From NCBI GenBank assembly GCA_964472315.1, contig CAYYJS010000005.1, positions 34,462-98,461 on the forward strand: a DNA stretch of 64,000 bases, read 5' to 3'. The translations under genes and the position numbers were made by a program. Positions 56,064 to 63,849 of this stretch are shown piece after piece (the stretch's first letter is position 1; every line of letters starts with the position of its first letter). The notes under the pieces are model-generated. The model worked only from the letters and a program-made list of their open reading frames with translations. It did not search any database and had not been told where the DNA came from. Source of the DNA: CAYYJS01 sp964472315 (lineage in GTDB: Bacteria > Verrucomicrobiota > Kiritimatiellia > UBA8416).

Positions 56064-57410
56064 TCATTCGCAGTGATCGATGAAGGGCTTGAATCGGCAC
56101 AGTGCGGACGGCTTCCGATCCCGTCCTGACGCGTGCCGCATCAGCCGCGCCATGGTCGTCCCCGCGACGATGGCGAGCAGCAGATCGAACGGCACGCGGA
56201 ACCGGATGCGCGTGAAGAACAGCGCCGCGAAGGCGCCGTTCGCCACGTAAAGCAGCAGCACGAACCACTCCATGCGCGACAATGGCAGCCGCTTCCGCAG
56301 CGCCAGTCGCAGCAGCACCACCCCGCATAGTCCGCCGTAGGTGACGAGCGCCATCAGATCCCGCCACGGCGACCGCTCGGTCGCCACGAACAACTCGTTA
56401 CGGAAGTTGAAGTGGTTCGCGAACTTCCGCGCATACAGCCACACCGTCCGCGCCGGCCGCGCCCGCATCTCGTCCAGCGCCGCGCGACGGTAGTGCCGAT
56501 CGCGCGCGACCTCGTCCAGTTCGGGCGCGGCATAGGCGGACAAGTCCACGTTCACGCCGGAATTCGCCCGCGCGCCGGATGCGTTGCCCAGGAGAAGATT
56601 GAGGCCGCCATTCGTGGCGATGAAACCCGTCGCCCCCAACCGGCGATGGTTGCGGGACTGCCAGGGCGACAGCACAAGCACGGCCGCCAACACCAGCACC
56701 CCGACCACCCCCGCCCGCCGCGCCAACGACGCGACACCGTCCGAACCGCGCGCGCCGTCGCCCCGGCGCTCGCCGCGTTCCACCGCCACGCCGCCGACCC
56801 ATCCGCCCCCCGCAAGCAGCCACAGCGCCAGAACGCCGAACGCGAACAGCATCGACGGCGATGTCAGCATCAACGCGCCGCCCAGCACGCCGCCACACAC
56901 GGCACGCCGCACGGTCAACCGATCTCCCCGCGACACCACCGCCAGCAGCGTCGTCAACAACGCGCCCGACAACGTCTGCGGATAGAACGTCCCGGCCGTG
57001 TAGAACTGCACGGGGTAACCGACCACGGCCAGCATGGCGAAGATGCCGCCGCCAGGCACAACCGACCGCGCCAGCGCAAACACCGCGGCGAGCGACACCA
57101 ACAGGCACACGAAGTTCAGCATCCGGACATCGACCAGATCCTCGCCCATGACCTTCCCCAGCAGGACCAACCCCACGAATCCCGGCGCACGGTAAGCGGT
57201 CGGCGTCGCCCCGTCGATCGAGTAGCCGCGTCCCTCCAGTACGTTCGCGGCGATCGCCAGATACTCCCGCTCATCCGGGTAGCGCACACGCTCGCCGAGG
57301 TGCGCGGCGTACAACACCGACCCCAGCACGACGCACGCCATCGCAGCCGCCGCCAAATCGCGCTCGTGCTCGCATACGAACCCATACAGCCGTCGAACCC
57401 ATGCTCTCAT
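56064..57410 (-). CDS. Glycosyltransferase family 39-like membrane protein
   Basis: A membrane protein of about 448 residues with 9-11 spans. The first periplasmic loop has YPDEREYLAIAANVLEGRGY, with the Asp-Glu of the GT39/ArnT/PMT superfamily, then GATPTAYRAPGFVG. Such enzymes move a sugar from a lipid carrier to lipid A or protein. The start is uncertain: ATG at 57410 is chosen, but arginine-rich in-frame starts reach 57479. It is convergent with the nuclease-like gene and probably extends the surface-glycan functions. Confidence 0.8.
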   Translation of the reverse strand: MRAWVRRLYGFVCEHERDLAAAAMACVVLGSVLYAAHLGERVRYPDEREYLAIAANVLEGRGYSIDGATPTAYRAPGFVGLVLLGKVMGEDLVDVRMLNFVCLLVSLAAVFALARSVVPGGGIFAMLAVVGYPVQFYTAGTFYPQTLSGALLTTLLAVVSRGDRLTVRRAVCGGVLGGALMLTSPSMLFAFGVLALWLLAGGGWVGGVAVERGERRGDGARGSDGVASLARRAGVVGVLVLAAVLVLSPWQSRNHRRLGATGFIATNGGLNLLLGNASGARANSGVNVDLSAYAAPELDEVARDRHYRRAALDEMRARPARTVWLYARKFANHFNFRNELFVATERSPWRDLMALVTYGGLCGVVLLRLALRKRLPLSRMEWFVLLLYVANGAFAALFFTRIRFRVPFDLLLAIVAGTTMARLMRHASGRDRKPSALCRFKPFIDHCE

Positions 57411-57496
57411 CGACGGCAATCTACCCCGCATGCGCGCGAAACGCCAGCGCCGCATACGCCGGCACGCGCGGAACGCCACCGGGCGCCGTGCACCGC

Positions 57497-58048
57497 TCAG
57501 GCGTCAGCCGGCGCGTGCGACTCCTGGACCGCGGCCGTCGTTTCATAGAAGCAGAGGTGAAACACGGCGGCCGCGAGCACCTGCCGCAGGCCGCAGCCCT
57601 CCGCCTCCGACAGACCGATCCGCAGGCGAACCGGTTCGGCGGCATCCCCGCGCTTCTCCTTGCGCGAGACCTCCAGGCTGAAGCCGCTCACCGGCGTCTC
57701 CACCCGCCGGAAACCGATCACCGTGGTAGCCTCGGCGGTCTGGTGGAACAGGCCCTTCTCGCCGCCCGCGCCGGCCGCCTTCCCTTCCAGCACCGCCAGC
57801 ATGGCGCAGACATCCGTAAGGCCCAACTTCACCGCCACCCGCGCCTTCCAGTCGAACGTCGCCCCCTGAATCCCGCCGCCGCCGCGCGCGGCCAGAGTCT
57901 TCTGCGCCGCCATCTCGGCAAACATGTAGCCGTCCCGGTTGCGTCGCGCCGGCCGCACCTCGAACCGCACCGCGCAGCCCTTGCCGGTCCCCGTGGGGTG
58001 ATAGAACGCCAACCGTCCCTCGAATGTCCGATACGCCGATTCTTCCAT
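57497..58048 (-). CDS. Conserved-looking hypothetical protein, 183 residues
   Basis: Function unknown. It opens MEESAYRTFEGRLAFYHPTG and has AVRFEVRPARRNRDGYMFAE, FDWKARVAVKLGLTDVCAML, GLFHQTAEATTVIGFRRVET and SFSLEV-like strands, with no signal peptide or membrane helix. Alternating strands and the overall layout remind me of small single-strand nucleic-acid binding (Whirly/PC4-like) proteins, but this is only an impression. The ATG at 58048 has AAGGAG seven bases upstream and is preferred to earlier starts. Confidence 0.7.
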   Translation of the reverse strand: MEESAYRTFEGRLAFYHPTGTGKGCAVRFEVRPARRNRDGYMFAEMAAQKTLAARGGGGIQGATFDWKARVAVKLGLTDVCAMLAVLEGKAAGAGGEKGLFHQTAEATTVIGFRRVETPVSGFSLEVSRKEKRGDAAEPVRLRIGLSEAEGCGLRQVLAAAVFHLCFYETTAAVQESHAPADA

Positions 58049-58229
58049 CGCCATGCTCCTTGCCGACTGGGTTATCACGATGTGTCTGACCATCAGCCGG
58101 CATCGAACCGCAAACCACGTCAGAAATCAATCCTATTGTGTACGGCGGCACACATCGGCACCCACCCCCTGACGGCCCATCCCACACACTCCCCCCTTCC
58201 CGACCGCCGTGCACAACCACCGCCTCATC

Positions 58230-58297
58230 CACCGGCAGCGGATGCACAGCCCCCGCTGTACTGCCGCCACCGGTACAGCAGGCGCTATGCGTTTGCC
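58230..58297 (+). repeat. Hairpin-forming dispersed repeat, copy 1
   Basis: This segment matches 63733-63799 over nearly its whole length. The shared words are CACAGCCCCCGCTGTACT and GTACAGCAGGCGCT. GCTGTAC (58255-58261) pairs with GTACAGC (58273-58279). The loops differ between copies while the stems are kept. The end of the repeat overlaps the last codons and stop of the RelA-SLOG-RyR gene. Confidence 0.8.
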
Positions 58298-60903
58298 GCT
58301 CGCCGCCTTACCTCAAGTCCGGCCTTGGCCAGTATCGCGGGGAACCTGCGTACCGAATCCCGGTCGTATCGCTTGACGCCATCCTCGCCGTCCGACAGGA
58401 TGCTCCACGGAACCAGGCAGTCGTGGATTTTGGCTTTGTCGTCGCGCGGTTTGCCGAATCGCCACCCGTCACGCAACCGCTCGACATTCCAGCGGCCGTG
58501 TTCCATCTCGGCCATCGTCTCGATGTCCTCGTCGGTGAAGCCTTTCTCGTCGAAGACAACCACGTTCGCCGGATTGCCAACAGAGACGACTTCGAACCCG
58601 CACGCTTCGAGTATCTGCGCGGAGTACTTGGCCTGCTCCTGATTGGCGGTCTTGAACGTGTCCTTCAGCTTCTTCCAGGGCTTCATGTTGTCCGGCAACT
58701 TTCCCTGACTGCTGGCGACATACTCTTCGTGGAATGCCTTGGCCATGCTTTCCAGCGTCGCCGCATCGAATGCCGCCCGCGGGGGATGTGCCAACGCACG
58801 CACCGAAGCCGGGTCGCAAGGCAGCGACAACAGGTTGTCCGTTCCGGCCCACAGTTCGTCGCCCGCCAGCGCATCCGCCGCGCCCCCGGAGCCGTCAACC
58901 AGCCCAAGACAGGCGCCGAAGCCCAAGGCCACGCGGTATTCGACGGCGCTCAGGGGCCCGCCGCCGAATCCCAGCACGCGGACATCCGCGGGGCGCACGC
59001 CGGCGGCAACGAGGTCGGCCCAGTTCTTCACGATCTGTTCCGCCGTGAAGCTCTGTTCGCCACACGCGATGCAGGTGTCATAACGCTCATCCTCCGGCGC
59101 ATCGCCGGGCCGAACCCGGGGAATGTAGCCGAACAGCTTGAAGGGGCGCTTTCCACGCGGGCCGATGCTGTCGGCGGCATCGCCGACGCACCCCGGCACA
59201 CCAACCCGCGTCCCGCCGGAGATCACCGTGCCGGCGAACCCTCTAAACGCCTCCACCAGCATGGGCCGCAATTGATCCGCCTGCCCGGACTTCAGGGTCA
59301 TCGCGCCGCCGGCCACGATGAATACCGGTGTGGCCAGTTTCGTTGGGACGGCCCGGGCGCCCGTCGCACCCGGCGGAACGGCGCGAAGTTTCCCGGCCAG
59401 TCGCAGCAGGTCCCTGGCCCAGCGATAACCGCCGACCAGCGGGTCGGGCTTGGTCACGAGAAACAGCCATTTCTCCTCGATCGTCAGTATGTCGTCAGGC
59501 ACGCAGGTGCTGCAGTCCAGCACATGCCGGATGCCGCGGGCATAGTCGCCAAGCGCCTGATCGGGTTCGTCCAGCAGCAGGTGCAGCCGCCCGGCCGTGA
59601 AGGCGGCGTAAGGCATCTCCGTGCCATTGCGGATATGCTCACGGCAGGTTGCGATGGCGTGCCGCACCCCGGCCGCCATGGCGCCGACGAAGTCCTTGCG
59701 CCGCGAGTTGCTGATTTCGTGACCGATCACGTCGGCCAGGTAGTACGGGTTGCCGGGCTCCAGTTCCAACGCCTCGCGGTAGCAGTCGCGCGCGAGGGCG
59801 GCATCCTCGTCCAACGCCTCGTGTGTCCAGGCCAGTCGGGCAAGGGCTTTGGCCAACGTGCTTTTGCGCCTCCGCATGTCGGTTGCCGTGTACGCCGTTT
59901 CCTGACGGCAGTGCTCGACGACGCGTTGCAGGTGGCGCTGTCCTTCGCGATAGGTGTCCGATTCGGGCGCGGGCCGTGCCTGTTTGCACAGCGCGTAGCC
60001 AAGTTCCAGCCGAATCGCGCATCCCAACGGCGACGGCGTATCCGCATACGATTTGAGTTCGTCGACAACGCGGCCATACAGACCTTGAGCGGCAGCGAGT
60101 CGGGCGATTTGCAGCGCGACATGCGGCTTCTTTTTCGGCTCGGCGGTTGCGAGGATCAGTTCCTGGACTTGCAGCTCGCGCGTCACCTCGTCGCGTGGCG
60201 CATAGGCGTTGAAGTTCGCCAACATACCATCGATGGCGTTCGCGAGCTCGTCAAAGTCCCGATCGCCCTCTTCCATGATCGCGGCCAGAAGCGAGGCGGT
60301 ACGCTTGAACTCCGCCGGATATTTCAGCTTGGTCTTGTACATCCGGTCGTGGAGCGTGTCCGCCCAAGCGTGCTGGACCCACGTGCGCACCTGGATCTCG
60401 GCGGTCTTGGCGGCAATGGCGACGAGGGCGGCCGGTTTGAATCCGAGGGCGGCGGCGGCCCCCTCGTCTGGCACATACTCCTTGATTCCCGGCTTCGCGG
60501 GAAGGCGGACGATGTAATGCATGTCGCGGTAGCCGAACTTGTCGATTCCCAGACTCTTGCCCTTTTCGTCGGACTCCACGATATCGAAGTTGTGTTCGAT
60601 GAAGTCACGCACGGCATCCACTTGCGCCAGCGTCTGCACGATCACACGCGCCCCGCAGAGGTCCGTCATCTGGTTCACGGCATCCGGGTACTTCTCGAAC
60701 TTGCGCACGCACTTCTCCGCGAAGCTCGTGACGGCCTTCGGGCGAGCCTGAACGAACGCCTCCGGAAAAGCCGTCTTGCAGGCCGCCTCCAGGACCTCTT
60801 TCAGCGCGTCGGCGAAAATCTTGTAGTCGGCAAACCGCGCCGTGTATGCACCCACCTGGTGGTGCAGCGCTTCGGTACTGATGCGTTCGGCGTCATTACT
60901 CAT
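58285..60903 (-). CDS. RelA/SpoT synthetase-SLOG-RyR fusion protein
   Basis: An 872-residue soluble protein. Residues about 50-230 are a RelA/SpoT nucleotidyltransferase with the synthetase residues kept: R54/K56 (ARPKAVTSF), D81 (TDLCGARVIV), Y125 (FGYRDMHYIV) and E169 (AEIQVRTWVQHAWADTLHD). There is no HD hydrolase domain. Residues about 260-500 are helical, TPR-like. Residues about 525-705 look like a SLOG/LOG-type Rossmann sensor (VFIVAGGAM, ISGGTRVGVPGCVGDAAD, LGFGGGPLSAVEYRVALGFG). Residues about 784-855 match a RyR domain (MAEMEHGRWNVERLRDGWRF). It would make an alarmone or pyrophosphorylate a target under control of a nucleotide ligand. GGGAGA lies six bases before ATG. The NUDIX gene is 103 bp upstream. 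Confidence 0.85.
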   Translation of the reverse strand: MSNDAERISTEALHHQVGAYTARFADYKIFADALKEVLEAACKTAFPEAFVQARPKAVTSFAEKCVRKFEKYPDAVNQMTDLCGARVIVQTLAQVDAVRDFIEHNFDIVESDEKGKSLGIDKFGYRDMHYIVRLPAKPGIKEYVPDEGAAAALGFKPAALVAIAAKTAEIQVRTWVQHAWADTLHDRMYKTKLKYPAEFKRTASLLAAIMEEGDRDFDELANAIDGMLANFNAYAPRDEVTRELQVQELILATAEPKKKPHVALQIARLAAAQGLYGRVVDELKSYADTPSPLGCAIRLELGYALCKQARPAPESDTYREGQRHLQRVVEHCRQETAYTATDMRRRKSTLAKALARLAWTHEALDEDAALARDCYREALELEPGNPYYLADVIGHEISNSRRKDFVGAMAAGVRHAIATCREHIRNGTEMPYAAFTAGRLHLLLDEPDQALGDYARGIRHVLDCSTCVPDDILTIEEKWLFLVTKPDPLVGGYRWARDLLRLAGKLRAVPPGATGARAVPTKLATPVFIVAGGAMTLKSGQADQLRPMLVEAFRGFAGTVISGGTRVGVPGCVGDAADSIGPRGKRPFKLFGYIPRVRPGDAPEDERYDTCIACGEQSFTAEQIVKNWADLVAAGVRPADVRVLGFGGGPLSAVEYRVALGFGACLGLVDGSGGAADALAGDELWAGTDNLLSLPCDPASVRALAHPPRAAFDAATLESMAKAFHEEYVASSQGKLPDNMKPWKKLKDTFKTANQEQAKYSAQILEACGFEVVSVGNPANVVVFDEKGFTDEDIETMAEMEHGRWNVERLRDGWRFGKPRDDKAKIHDCLVPWSILSDGEDGVKRYDRDSVRRFPAILAKAGLEVRRRAANA

Positions 60904-60950
60904 GGTTCATCTCCCGTCATGCTTACCCGGATCTCATCCCCCAATGCGGC

Positions 60951-60982
60951 GGAATATTCCTGCTCGGCTGTCGCCTCGGCAA
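60951..60982 (-). promoter_or_regulatory. Possible promoter with palindrome before the RelA-SLOG-RyR gene
   Basis: Minus-strand TTGCCG (60977-60982) and GAATAT (60954-60959) are 17 bases apart, and the -10 overlaps the perfect palindrome GGAATATTCC (60951-60960). It could drive the fusion gene apart from the NUDIX gene. Confidence 0.3.
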
Positions 60983-61006
60983 TCGAGGAATCCCGCCCCG
61001 CCGTAC

Positions 61007-61408
61007 TCATTCGGCGAACGTTCTCACGAATGCGGCGACACCGGGGATCAGGTCGAGCGCGGCGGCTGCTGCCGGGCTGACCCAGGTGTAGTCATCGTGT
61101 TCGCCGCTGAGGGTGACCGTATCGTCGTCGGCAAGGCCTTCGAAGATGATGTAGGCGAGGCGGTACTTCTCGATGACGCCTTCATCGGCGCCGAGAACGC
61201 GGGTGAGTCGAACCGTAACGCCGGCCTCCTCCCGGGTCTCGCGCAGGAGGCAGGCCTCCATCGTCTCACCCGGATCCATCTTGCCACCGGGCATCTCCCA
61301 CTGACCGGCGAAATGCCTGGATGCGGCGGAGCGCTTGAGAAACAGGTATTTGCCGTCACGGTTGCGCACCATGACTTTCCCGGCTACGACGTATGGACGA
61401 TCGCTCAT
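61007..61408 (-). CDS. NUDIX hydrolase
   Basis: A 133-residue MutT-like enzyme that cleaves nucleoside diphosphates linked to another group. The NUDIX box is complete: G42-x5-E48 ... R56-E57-x2-E60-E61-x-G63-V64 (GGKMDPGETMEACLLRETRE then EAGV). The start at 61408 has GGGGG upstream; the long in-frame extension lacks family features. It is upstream of, and codirectional with, the RelA-SLOG-RyR gene, so it is a likely regulator or antidote that destroys the same nucleotide. The substrate cannot be read from sequence. Confidence 0.92.
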   Translation of the reverse strand: MSDRPYVVAGKVMVRNRDGKYLFLKRSAASRHFAGQWEMPGGKMDPGETMEACLLRETREEAGVTVRLTRVLGADEGVIEKYRLAYIIFEGLADDDTVTLSGEHDDYTWVSPAAAAALDLIPGVAAFVRTFAE

Positions 61409-61481
61409 AGACCCCCTTTCGAATGCGGCATGACAAGACCATGGCCGACACCCGCACCGGCGCCCGCCCCGGAATGCAGGC

Positions 61482-61509
61482 AGGATAGCGAAAACGCACC
61501 CACGGTCAA
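61482..61509 (-). promoter_or_regulatory. Promoter of the NUDIX / RelA-SLOG-RyR unit
   Basis: Minus-strand TTGACC (61504-61509), 16 bases, TATCCT (61482-61487), about 75 bases before the NUDIX ATG. It is among the best sigma-70 matches of the window. Confidence 0.5.
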
Positions 61510-61702
61510 GCCCGCCGGAATCCACCTCCCAGTCGTCTACGATCTGACTTTCGTCGACGTCGATCTCTTTTCCCGCACTGCCCCCTGCCGCGTCCCCGCC
61601 CTCACGTTTCTGTCGCAACTGCTGTAGAAATCTGAATCGTCGAACGGCACGGCGGCGCGAACTCCTGGCCGCACGCGGGACAGCGCGCGCGTTGGGATTG
61701 GT

Positions 61703-61939
61703 CTACAAAGCGTCGCCTTCCGCCACAGGTTCGTCCGGCACGGCCGCGAGTGCGTCCGCAAATGCTTTCGGATCGAAACGGGCGGCCGCCTTGCGGAAGA
61801 AATCCCGGGTTTCCTCCCGCACGATTTCGTTCGACACCGACGTGACGATGAACTGGTTGAGCGAGACCCCTTCGTCGCGGGACAGACGGGTGACTCGGCT
61901 ATGCACGTTGTCGGGCATTCTCACTTGCAGTGTCTTCAT
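61703..61939 (-). CDS. Ribbon-helix-helix antitoxin (HicB/CopG-like)
   Basis: A 78-residue protein with the RHH pattern MKTLQVRMPDNVHSRVTRLS followed by DEGVSLNQFIVTSVSNEIVR, then a charged tail that should wrap the toxin. AGGAGG lies five bases before ATG, inside the end of the PIN gene, and the ATG overlaps that stop as ATGA. It is downstream of its toxin, the reverse of most type II pairs. Confidence 0.85.
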   Translation of the reverse strand: MKTLQVRMPDNVHSRVTRLSRDEGVSLNQFIVTSVSNEIVREETRDFFRKAAARFDPKAFADALAAVPDEPVAEGDAL

Positions 61940-62367
61940 TTCGTCCTCCTCATCCGTCGCAGGAATTCGCTGGGTCTGAGAATCTCAATCCCGTAGCCTC
62001 GGAGTTCCGGATCCCGGAAATCATTCACATTGTGAGTCACAATCGCTTCGGCGCCAAAATTGGCGGCGCACTCAAAAACCATGTTGTCGTTCTCATCCTT
62101 CAAGTTCGGTCGCAAGCCGAAGTAGACGGGCACCTCTGCGCCGTAATGCGCCAACGCCGCGAGAATCGCAGCGGCCTGTTCCCTGGTCAACGGCACGGCC
62201 CGCGTCGCGACAGTTGTCATCAAACTGGCCTGATATTCGAGGTACAGAGGCACAGACATCCCAAATCGAAACCTGCCGTGCGGTATTTCAGAAAGTATCG
62301 CGAAACTCGCTCCCCGCCGGCTCCGCACAGCCGCAACCCACACACAGGTGTCGATCACCACTCTCAT
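61936..62367 (-). CDS. PIN-domain toxin (VapC-like ribonuclease)
   Basis: A 143-residue PIN-fold nuclease. Acidic metal ligands are D6 (VVIDTCVWV), E44 (PLYLEY), D94 (KDENDNMVFE) and D116 (THNVNDF). It belongs to the larger PIN family found with HicB-type RHH proteins. It probably cleaves tRNA or rRNA when free of antitoxin. AGGTG lies five bases before the ATG. Genes overlap by four bases, so they form one operon. Confidence 0.88.
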   Translation of the reverse strand: MRVVIDTCVWVAAVRSRRGASFAILSEIPHGRFRFGMSVPLYLEYQASLMTTVATRAVPLTREQAAAILAALAHYGAEVPVYFGLRPNLKDENDNMVFECAANFGAEAIVTHNVNDFRDPELRGYGIEILRPSEFLRRMRRTK

Positions 62368-62440
62368 AGGTGCACCTGTAACACTATGGGTGTGGAGATG
62401 TCAATGCCTTTCCGCAGTCGGTTACGAGCGAGAGCGGGCA

Positions 62441-62494
62441 GGGTTAGCCCACGGCGGTCCCCGTAGGCGCTCTTGCGTGCCACGTCGCAGTGCC
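62441..62494 (+). repeat. Partial copy of the hairpin-forming repeat
   Basis: The right part (62464-62494) matches 63782-63812 at 27 of 31 bases (core AGGCGCTCTTGC, then TGCCA and GTCGCAG). The left part is diverged and has lost the GCTGTACT arm. It lies between the divergent PIN and ATPase genes. Confidence 0.7.
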
Positions 62495-62576
62495 ACACAG
62501 ACTGTCACGACTCTGGCAATGTGGCAAGATGACATTTGTATTGTTCGCCAGCATTTTTGCCGTTAATCTGCTGGCC

Positions 62577-63728
62577 ATGTTAACACGACGACTTGAACTA
62601 CCCGGCCATTCGTTCCTCCTTTTCGGCCCGCGCGGGACCGGCAAGACCACGTGGTTGAGACATATGCTGCCGGACGCGCTGTGGTTCGATCTGTTGCGGA
62701 CACAGACACTTTTGTCGCTCAGCCGTCAACCTGAGTCGTTCCGTCAGCAGGTCGAAGCCCGGCCACCAGGGAGTTGGGTCGTGGTGGACGAAGTGCAGCG
62801 ACTGCCAAGCGTCTTGAACGAAGTTCATGCGCTGATTGCCGAGCATGGGAAGGCATACCATTTTGCCCTCAGCGGCTCCAGCGCGCGCAAGTTGAAGCGA
62901 TTGGATGTGAATCTTCTCGCCGGCCGCGCAATCAACCGCCAGTTCTTCCCACTGACAGCGGCCGAGTTGGGTTACCGTTGCGATCTCGACCGAGTGTTGC
63001 GTCTTGGCTTGCTGCCGCAGCTCCAGGCCGAGACCGACTATGCCATCGAGGCGCTGGAGGCCTATGTAGACAACTACATCCGTGAAGAGATCCAGCAGGA
63101 GGCCCTCGTGCGCAACCTGGAATCCTTCGCCAGGTTTCTGGAGGTAGCCGCCCTGATGAACGGACAGATTGTCAATGTCGCCGGGATCGCCCGCGACGCC
63201 GCCGTGGCCCGGCCGACAGTCCAAGGCTACTTCGCAACGCTGGTGGACACGCTGATCGGCTTCTGGCTGCCCGCCTGGCGCAAACGCGCGAAGGTGAAAG
63301 AAGTGGCGAGTCCGAAGTTCTACCTTTTCGACCCCGGTGTGGCGCGGGCACTGGCCGGACGGCTGCGCGAGCCACTGGACGGAATGGAACGCGGCTTTCT
63401 GCTGGAAACCTGGGTGCTTCATGAGTTGCGCGCCGCGATGGCCTTCCGGAACCTCGGTGGGCAACTCCATTATTGGCGCACGCCGTCCGGCAGCGAGGTG
63501 GATTTCGTCTGGACGCGCGGCCACCGCGCCATCGGCATCGAGGTCAAGGCCGCGGCAACCTGGCGCGGCGAATACGGAACCGCGATCAAGACCCTGATGG
63601 CTGACGGCGTTCTGACCGGGGGCCATGGCGTCTACACCGGTTCAGTCGAACTCAAAGACGGCCCCCTGCGCATCTGGCCGATCCAGCGCTTTCTCAGAGA
63701 ACTGACCGAGGGCCACGTGTTGGACTGA
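62577..63728 (+). CDS. AAA ATPase with DUF4143 C-terminal domain
   Basis: A 383-residue protein of the AAA_14/DUF4143 family. The Walker A is GPRGTGKTT (17-25) and Walker B is VVVDEVQR (D71/E72), followed by a sensor-like LSGSSARKLKR. The C-terminal half ends with a PD-(D/E)xK-like fold (GSEVDFVWTRGHRAIGIEVK). These proteins are widespread, often mobile and of unsettled function. ATG at 62577 is chosen because LTRRLELPGHSFLLFGPRG is the usual start; the open frame to 62490 overlaps the repeat. The Shine-Dalgarno is weak. Confidence 0.88.
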   Translation: MLTRRLELPGHSFLLFGPRGTGKTTWLRHMLPDALWFDLLRTQTLLSLSRQPESFRQQVEARPPGSWVVVDEVQRLPSVLNEVHALIAEHGKAYHFALSGSSARKLKRLDVNLLAGRAINRQFFPLTAAELGYRCDLDRVLRLGLLPQLQAETDYAIEALEAYVDNYIREEIQQEALVRNLESFARFLEVAALMNGQIVNVAGIARDAAVARPTVQGYFATLVDTLIGFWLPAWRKRAKVKEVASPKFYLFDPGVARALAGRLREPLDGMERGFLLETWVLHELRAAMAFRNLGGQLHYWRTPSGSEVDFVWTRGHRAIGIEVKAAATWRGEYGTAIKTLMADGVLTGGHGVYTGSVELKDGPLRIWPIQRFLRELTEGHVLD

Positions 63729-63732
63729 CATG

Positions 63733-63849
63733 CACCGGTAGCGGGTTCACAGCCCCCGCTGTACTCGCTCTCCCAGTACAGCAGGCGCTCTTGCTTGCCA
63801 AGTCGCAGCGCCCGCGCTGCGGCACGAAGGCTAGTCCCGGCGTAGCCTT
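63733..63849 (+). repeat. Hairpin-forming dispersed repeat, copy 2, with further hairpins
   Basis: Bases 63733-63799 match copy 1 at 58230-58297. Three hairpins follow in series: GCTGTACT/AGTACAGC (63758-63765 with 63775-63782), GCAGCG/CGCTGC (63805-63810 with 63815-63820) and AAGGCTA/TAGCCTT (63827-63833 with 63843-63849). No convincing gene is seen from 63729 to the window end. Confidence 0.75.

Noticed and set aside
58085..58140. GCGGTTCGATGCC on the minus strand, like a tRNA T-arm
   Set aside because: No acceptor, D-arm or anticodon stem could be folded around it.
61640..61705. A minus-strand frame reading CPACGQEFAPPC after the antitoxin gene, like a zinc ribbon
   Set aside because: It has no start codon or ribosome-binding site, is only about 35 codons long and stops quickly; probably chance in GC-rich DNA.
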